Source: Candidatus Stackebrandtia excrementipullorum
Lineage (GTDB): Bacteria; Actinomycetota; Actinomycetes; Mycobacteriales; Micromonosporaceae
Length of the DNA stretch: 64,000 bases
Assembly (NCBI GenBank): GCA_019113825.1
Contig: DXGR01000027.1
Coordinates: 124,001-188,000, forward strand
Direction of reading: 5' to 3'
The position numbers and the translations under genes were made by a program. The first letter of the stretch is position 1. Each line of letters opens with the position of its first letter. Positions 61,637-64,000 of this stretch are shown here, one piece after another. The notes beneath the pieces were generated by a model, which made no database searches, was not told the DNA's origin, and saw only the letters and a program-made list of their open reading frames with translations.

Positions 61637-62641
61637 CTATCCCCCCGTCCTTGTCAGCGGCTTCCGGTCGACATCCTTCGGACGTGTCTGAGAGCGCCCC
61701 TGCGATGAGCGTCGCAGCGCCACCGCGGTGGCGACCAGCACGGCGATCACCATCGCCGAACCGGCAATGAGGATCGTCTCGCTGGGTCGATGCAACGGCT
61801 CGGCACGCAGCGCCTGCCAGGTCACTAGAATCGTCAGCCCCAGGTAACCCGCCGATGCGACGGCCACCAGCCGCGTTCTCAGCTGTGGTGAGGCCAAGCG
61901 AGGTAGCCGGCGTGCCAACAGCGCCAATACGACGGCCACCAGGGGCAGCACCTGGAGGGCGTGCATACCGACAAAGTGCCCGATCCGCAGGTCGCCTCCC
62001 ACCGAGCTCCAACCGACAAACGGCAGTGAGGGCCCACCATCGGCCAAGCCGACGGTGTGCGCTCCCACCAGGTCGGCGGGAAGGTCGTCACGTGGACCGG
62101 TCATCATCGCTCCGATCGCGGCACCCAACAGTGCGATCGTGACGCCAAGCCGTACCGACCAGCCCAGCGCCCTGTCTGCGAAGGTGTGTCGCCACAGCAA
62201 GATCGCGATCACGAGATTGGCGAACCACAGGACGGCTACGACGACGCCCATCGTGGTGAACAGCGCCGCGTCGAACGGCGTGGTTCCGTTGAAGTGACTT
62301 GCTCTGCCCCTGATCACCTGGCCGACGATGATGACCATCTCGATGATCCAGGTGATCGCTATGACGTTCCCACAGACGTTCGCCAGCCGTTTCGCTCTGT
62401 TGAGCAATGGGATGAGCAGAGCCAGGACCGTCCCGTAGAGGATGAAGGACAACGCGAACTTCAACGGCTTCTCCCAGATGGGGACACCCAGAAGCACTCG
62501 GTCGTCGACGACAAGACCCGTGATGGCTGCAGCGGCGAGCACCACCATGAGGCCGACCACCACCATGAGCGGGCGATGGAATTCACGCCCGGCATATAGA
62601 TAGTACTGCTTTCTGTTATCTATAGTTGCACTATCTATCAT
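61637..62641 (-). CDS. Nine- to ten-TM membrane protein of unknown function
   Basis: A polytopic membrane protein of about 334 residues with roughly nine hydrophobic helices and a charged C-terminus. The segment VPIWEKPLKFALSFILYG and a later HFVGMHALQVLPLV recur in unnamed actinobacterial membrane proteins. I cannot assign a function. The start is uncertain: ATG 62641 opens the frame, but a regulatory dyad covers codons 3-7, so a downstream Met (62566 or 62548) is possible. It is divergent from a MerR regulator gene and probably under its control. Confidence 0.72.
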   Translation of the reverse strand: MIDSATIDNRKQYYLYAGREFHRPLMVVVGLMVVLAAAAITGLVVDDRVLLGVPIWEKPLKFALSFILYGTVLALLIPLLNRAKRLANVCGNVIAITWIIEMVIIVGQVIRGRASHFNGTTPFDAALFTTMGVVVAVLWFANLVIAILLWRHTFADRALGWSVRLGVTIALLGAAIGAMMTGPRDDLPADLVGAHTVGLADGGPSLPFVGWSSVGGDLRIGHFVGMHALQVLPLVAVVLALLARRLPRLASPQLRTRLVAVASAGYLGLTILVTWQALRAEPLHRPSETILIAGSAMVIAVLVATAVALRRSSQGRSQTRPKDVDRKPLTRTGG

Positions 62642-62706
62642 GCGGACGCACAATGCAAGCCCTTCGGGGATTTTTCGATAGATGCACTATCCGCTTCGGT
62701 TATAGT
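62622..62706. promoter_or_regulatory. Divergent control region with two copies of an ATAG-N5-CTAT dyad
   Basis: Copy 1 is ATAG-TTGCA-CTAT at 62622-62634 and copy 2 is GATAG-ATGCA-CTATC at 62677-62691; both contain TGCACTATC. A TATAGT at 62701-62706 is a good -10 for the MerR gene. The copies lie at the starts of both divergent genes, as expected for autoregulation plus control of the membrane-protein gene. Confidence 0.65.
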
Positions 62707-62731
62707 GGGCTGCCCGAACCGAAGGAGACTC

Positions 62732-63373
62732 ATGCGCATCGCCGAGCTCAGCCGCACATCCGGTGTGCCGGTGCCGAGCATCAAGTACTACCTACGCTCG
62801 GGCCTTCTACCTCCAGGCGAACGCACAGCCCCCAACCAGGCCGACTACGGCGAGAAACACCTCCACCGCCTACGACTCATCCGAGCTTTCATCGAAGTGG
62901 GCGGGCTGTCGATTGCAGCCGTAGGAGAGCTGCTTCAAGCCATCGACGCACAAGGGGAAAACCTGCACCAGGCGCTGGGAACGGCGATGAAGGCCACGCT
63001 GCCCAACCAGACCAGTACGGACAGCCCACACCTGGTGCAGGCACGCGAGATGGTCGACCGATTGTTGACCGAACGCGGCTGGGGCATACACCCCGACTCC
63101 CCCCGCATCGAAACCCTCGTCGCCGCCGCGGAAGTCTTTCTACGACTCGGGCAGGACGACGTCGAAGACCTTTTCAACAAGTACGCCGACCTGATCGCGC
63201 AACTGGCCCCTCACGAGATCGAGTGGATAGCCCGACGCAAGAACACCGACGAAGTCGTCGAGGTCGCCGTCGTGGGCAGCATCATCGGTGCCACTGCTTT
63301 CAACGCGATGAGATCCCTCGCACACGAGGTCGTGGCCGCCCGGATGCTGAGTGAAGACAAGGACACGAATTAA
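62732..63373 (+). CDS. MerR family transcriptional regulator
   Basis: A 213-residue MerR-type regulator. The winged HTH at the N-terminus reads MRIAELSRTSGVPVPSIKYYLRSGLLPPGE, with the conserved YYLRxGLLPP. The dimerisation helix follows (RLRLIRAFIEVGGLSIAAVGELL). The C-terminal part is a helical effector domain without the Cys clusters of metal sensors. The ATG at 62732 has GAAGGAG upstream; a longer frame starts at 62705 within the promoter. It probably binds the two dyads upstream and regulates the divergent membrane protein. Confidence 0.92.
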   Translation: MRIAELSRTSGVPVPSIKYYLRSGLLPPGERTAPNQADYGEKHLHRLRLIRAFIEVGGLSIAAVGELLQAIDAQGENLHQALGTAMKATLPNQTSTDSPHLVQAREMVDRLLTERGWGIHPDSPRIETLVAAAEVFLRLGQDDVEDLFNKYADLIAQLAPHEIEWIARRKNTDEVVEVAVVGSIIGATAFNAMRSLAHEVVAARMLSEDKDTN

Positions 63374-63379
63374 CGCATC

Positions 63380-64000
63380 ATGGATATTCACATCCATCCG
63401 ACCGCCGGTATGCCCGGCTGTGTCTGCCTCGCCGTCGACGGGACCACTCAAACGACGCTCGACCTCGACGACCCGTCCCACCTGGTCGATGAGTACACCA
63501 ACCACATCGCGTACCTCCTCGACTCGGTGGCCCCGGCACGCGAACCACTACGGGTTCTTCATCTCGGTGCAGGCGGCCTGGCCCTGGCTCGATACGTAGC
63601 GGCGACACGCCCCCGTTCTTACCAACAGGCCGTCGAGATCAACTCGGAGATCATCGAGCTGGTCCGCCGCGAAGCGCCACTGCCCAAAGGGGTCAAGGTC
63701 AAGATCCGTCGTGGGGACGCGCGCGAGCAACTGTCCGCAGCACCCGATGAGTGCTACGACGTGATCATCGCCGATCTCTTCGGCGGACCGATCGTGCCGC
63801 CCCACGTGACCACATTGGAATTCTTCGCCGAGGTGTCACGTGTTCTACGCCCCAACGGTTCCTTCGCCATGAACGTGTGCGACGGCGGACGCCTCCCCTT
63901 CGCGCGTCGGGTGGCGGCCGCCGTCGCCAATGTCTTCACCGACGCCGCTGCGCTTTTGGAACCGGGCGTGCAGCGCGGCCGTCGCTTCGGAAACATCGTG
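63380..64000 (+). CDS. Spermidine-synthase-like methyltransferase-fold protein, cut by right edge
   Basis: The frame is open from ATG 63380 to the window end, about 207 residues so far. It resembles SpeE-like proteins of actinomycetes: VLHLGAGGLALARYV is the nucleotide-binding glycine loop, VEINSEIIELVRR the acidic residue strand, and RRGDAREQL and DVIIADLFGGPIVPPHVTTLEFF the active-site strand. SpeE-type enzymes use decarboxylated SAM to make polyamines, but many short actinobacterial relatives lack proof of that activity. It follows the MerR gene by 6 bp and may be in the same operon. Confidence 0.85.
   Translation, partial: MDIHIHPTAGMPGCVCLAVDGTTQTTLDLDDPSHLVDEYTNHIAYLLDSVAPAREPLRVLHLGAGGLALARYVAATRPRSYQQAVEINSEIIELVRREAPLPKGVKVKIRRGDAREQLSAAPDECYDVIIADLFGGPIVPPHVTTLEFFAEVSRVLRPNGSFAMNVCDGGRLPFARRVAAAVANVFTDAAALLEPGVQRGRRFGNIV

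Overview
The window looks like chromosomal DNA from a high-GC Gram-positive actinomycete, possibly Glycomycetales/Micromonosporales-like. The support is many GTG/TTG starts, CE1758/CE1759-type flavin enzymes, EttA, a class A PBP, a SURF1 protein, OtsA with an OtsB-GH15 fusion, and an ATPase-less sugar ABC transporter. The family-level placement is inference only.

Region 1 (1-2542) holds the 5' part of a leftward gene for a fused E1-like/YcaO-like azole-RiPP (TOMM) maturation protein, cut by the window edge, then about 650 bp without a recognisable gene.

Region 2 (2543-33780) is the main accessory element: a co-directional, leftward NRPS-PKS biosynthetic gene cluster. In transcription order it encodes a 5318-residue hybrid synthetase (C-A-PCP-KS-AT-ACP-C-A-PCP-KS-[AT remnant]-ACP-C-A-PCP-C), a free-standing AT-less PKS ketosynthase, an ACP, a class III (GSA-like) aminotransferase, a degenerate CPBP-like membrane protein, a type II thioesterase, an MFS exporter, a small membrane protein, a FtsX-type ABC permease with its ATPase, a second ACP, a FabF-like ketosynthase, a 4'-phosphopantetheinyl transferase, a DUF6069-like membrane protein and a NarL-type two-component system. 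It therefore carries its own assembly line, carrier-protein activation, editing, export and probably regulation. No ketoreductase, dehydratase, enoylreductase or terminal thioesterase domain is visible. Two of the three PKS-type ketosynthases have lost their acyltransferase, so malonyl loading in trans is predicted.

Region 3 (33781-43911) holds the cluster's upstream region, an actinobacterial hypothetical protein, a second NarL-type two-component system behind a 14-bp perfect inverted repeat, a hotdog thioesterase, EttA, and the trehalose genes otsA plus an otsB-GH15 fusion ending at a clear terminator.

Region 4 (43912-64000) is ordinary chromosome with some oddities: a sugar-binding lipoprotein and two permeases; a class A PBP; a CobB/CbiA-like protein whose glutaminase cysteine is serine; SURF1; an M20 dipeptidase overlapped antisense by a uridine-kinase-like ORF that has lost its expected stop; an SSB paralogue; tRNA-Arg(UCU); a luciferase-like monooxygenase with its FMN reductase; a methyltransferase; an alpha/beta hydrolase under a perfect palindromic operator; a heparinase II/III protein; a membrane protein divergent from a MerR regulator with repeated dyads; and a partial spermidine-synthase-like gene at the right edge. 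No CRISPR array, rRNA, prophage or insertion sequence was seen.
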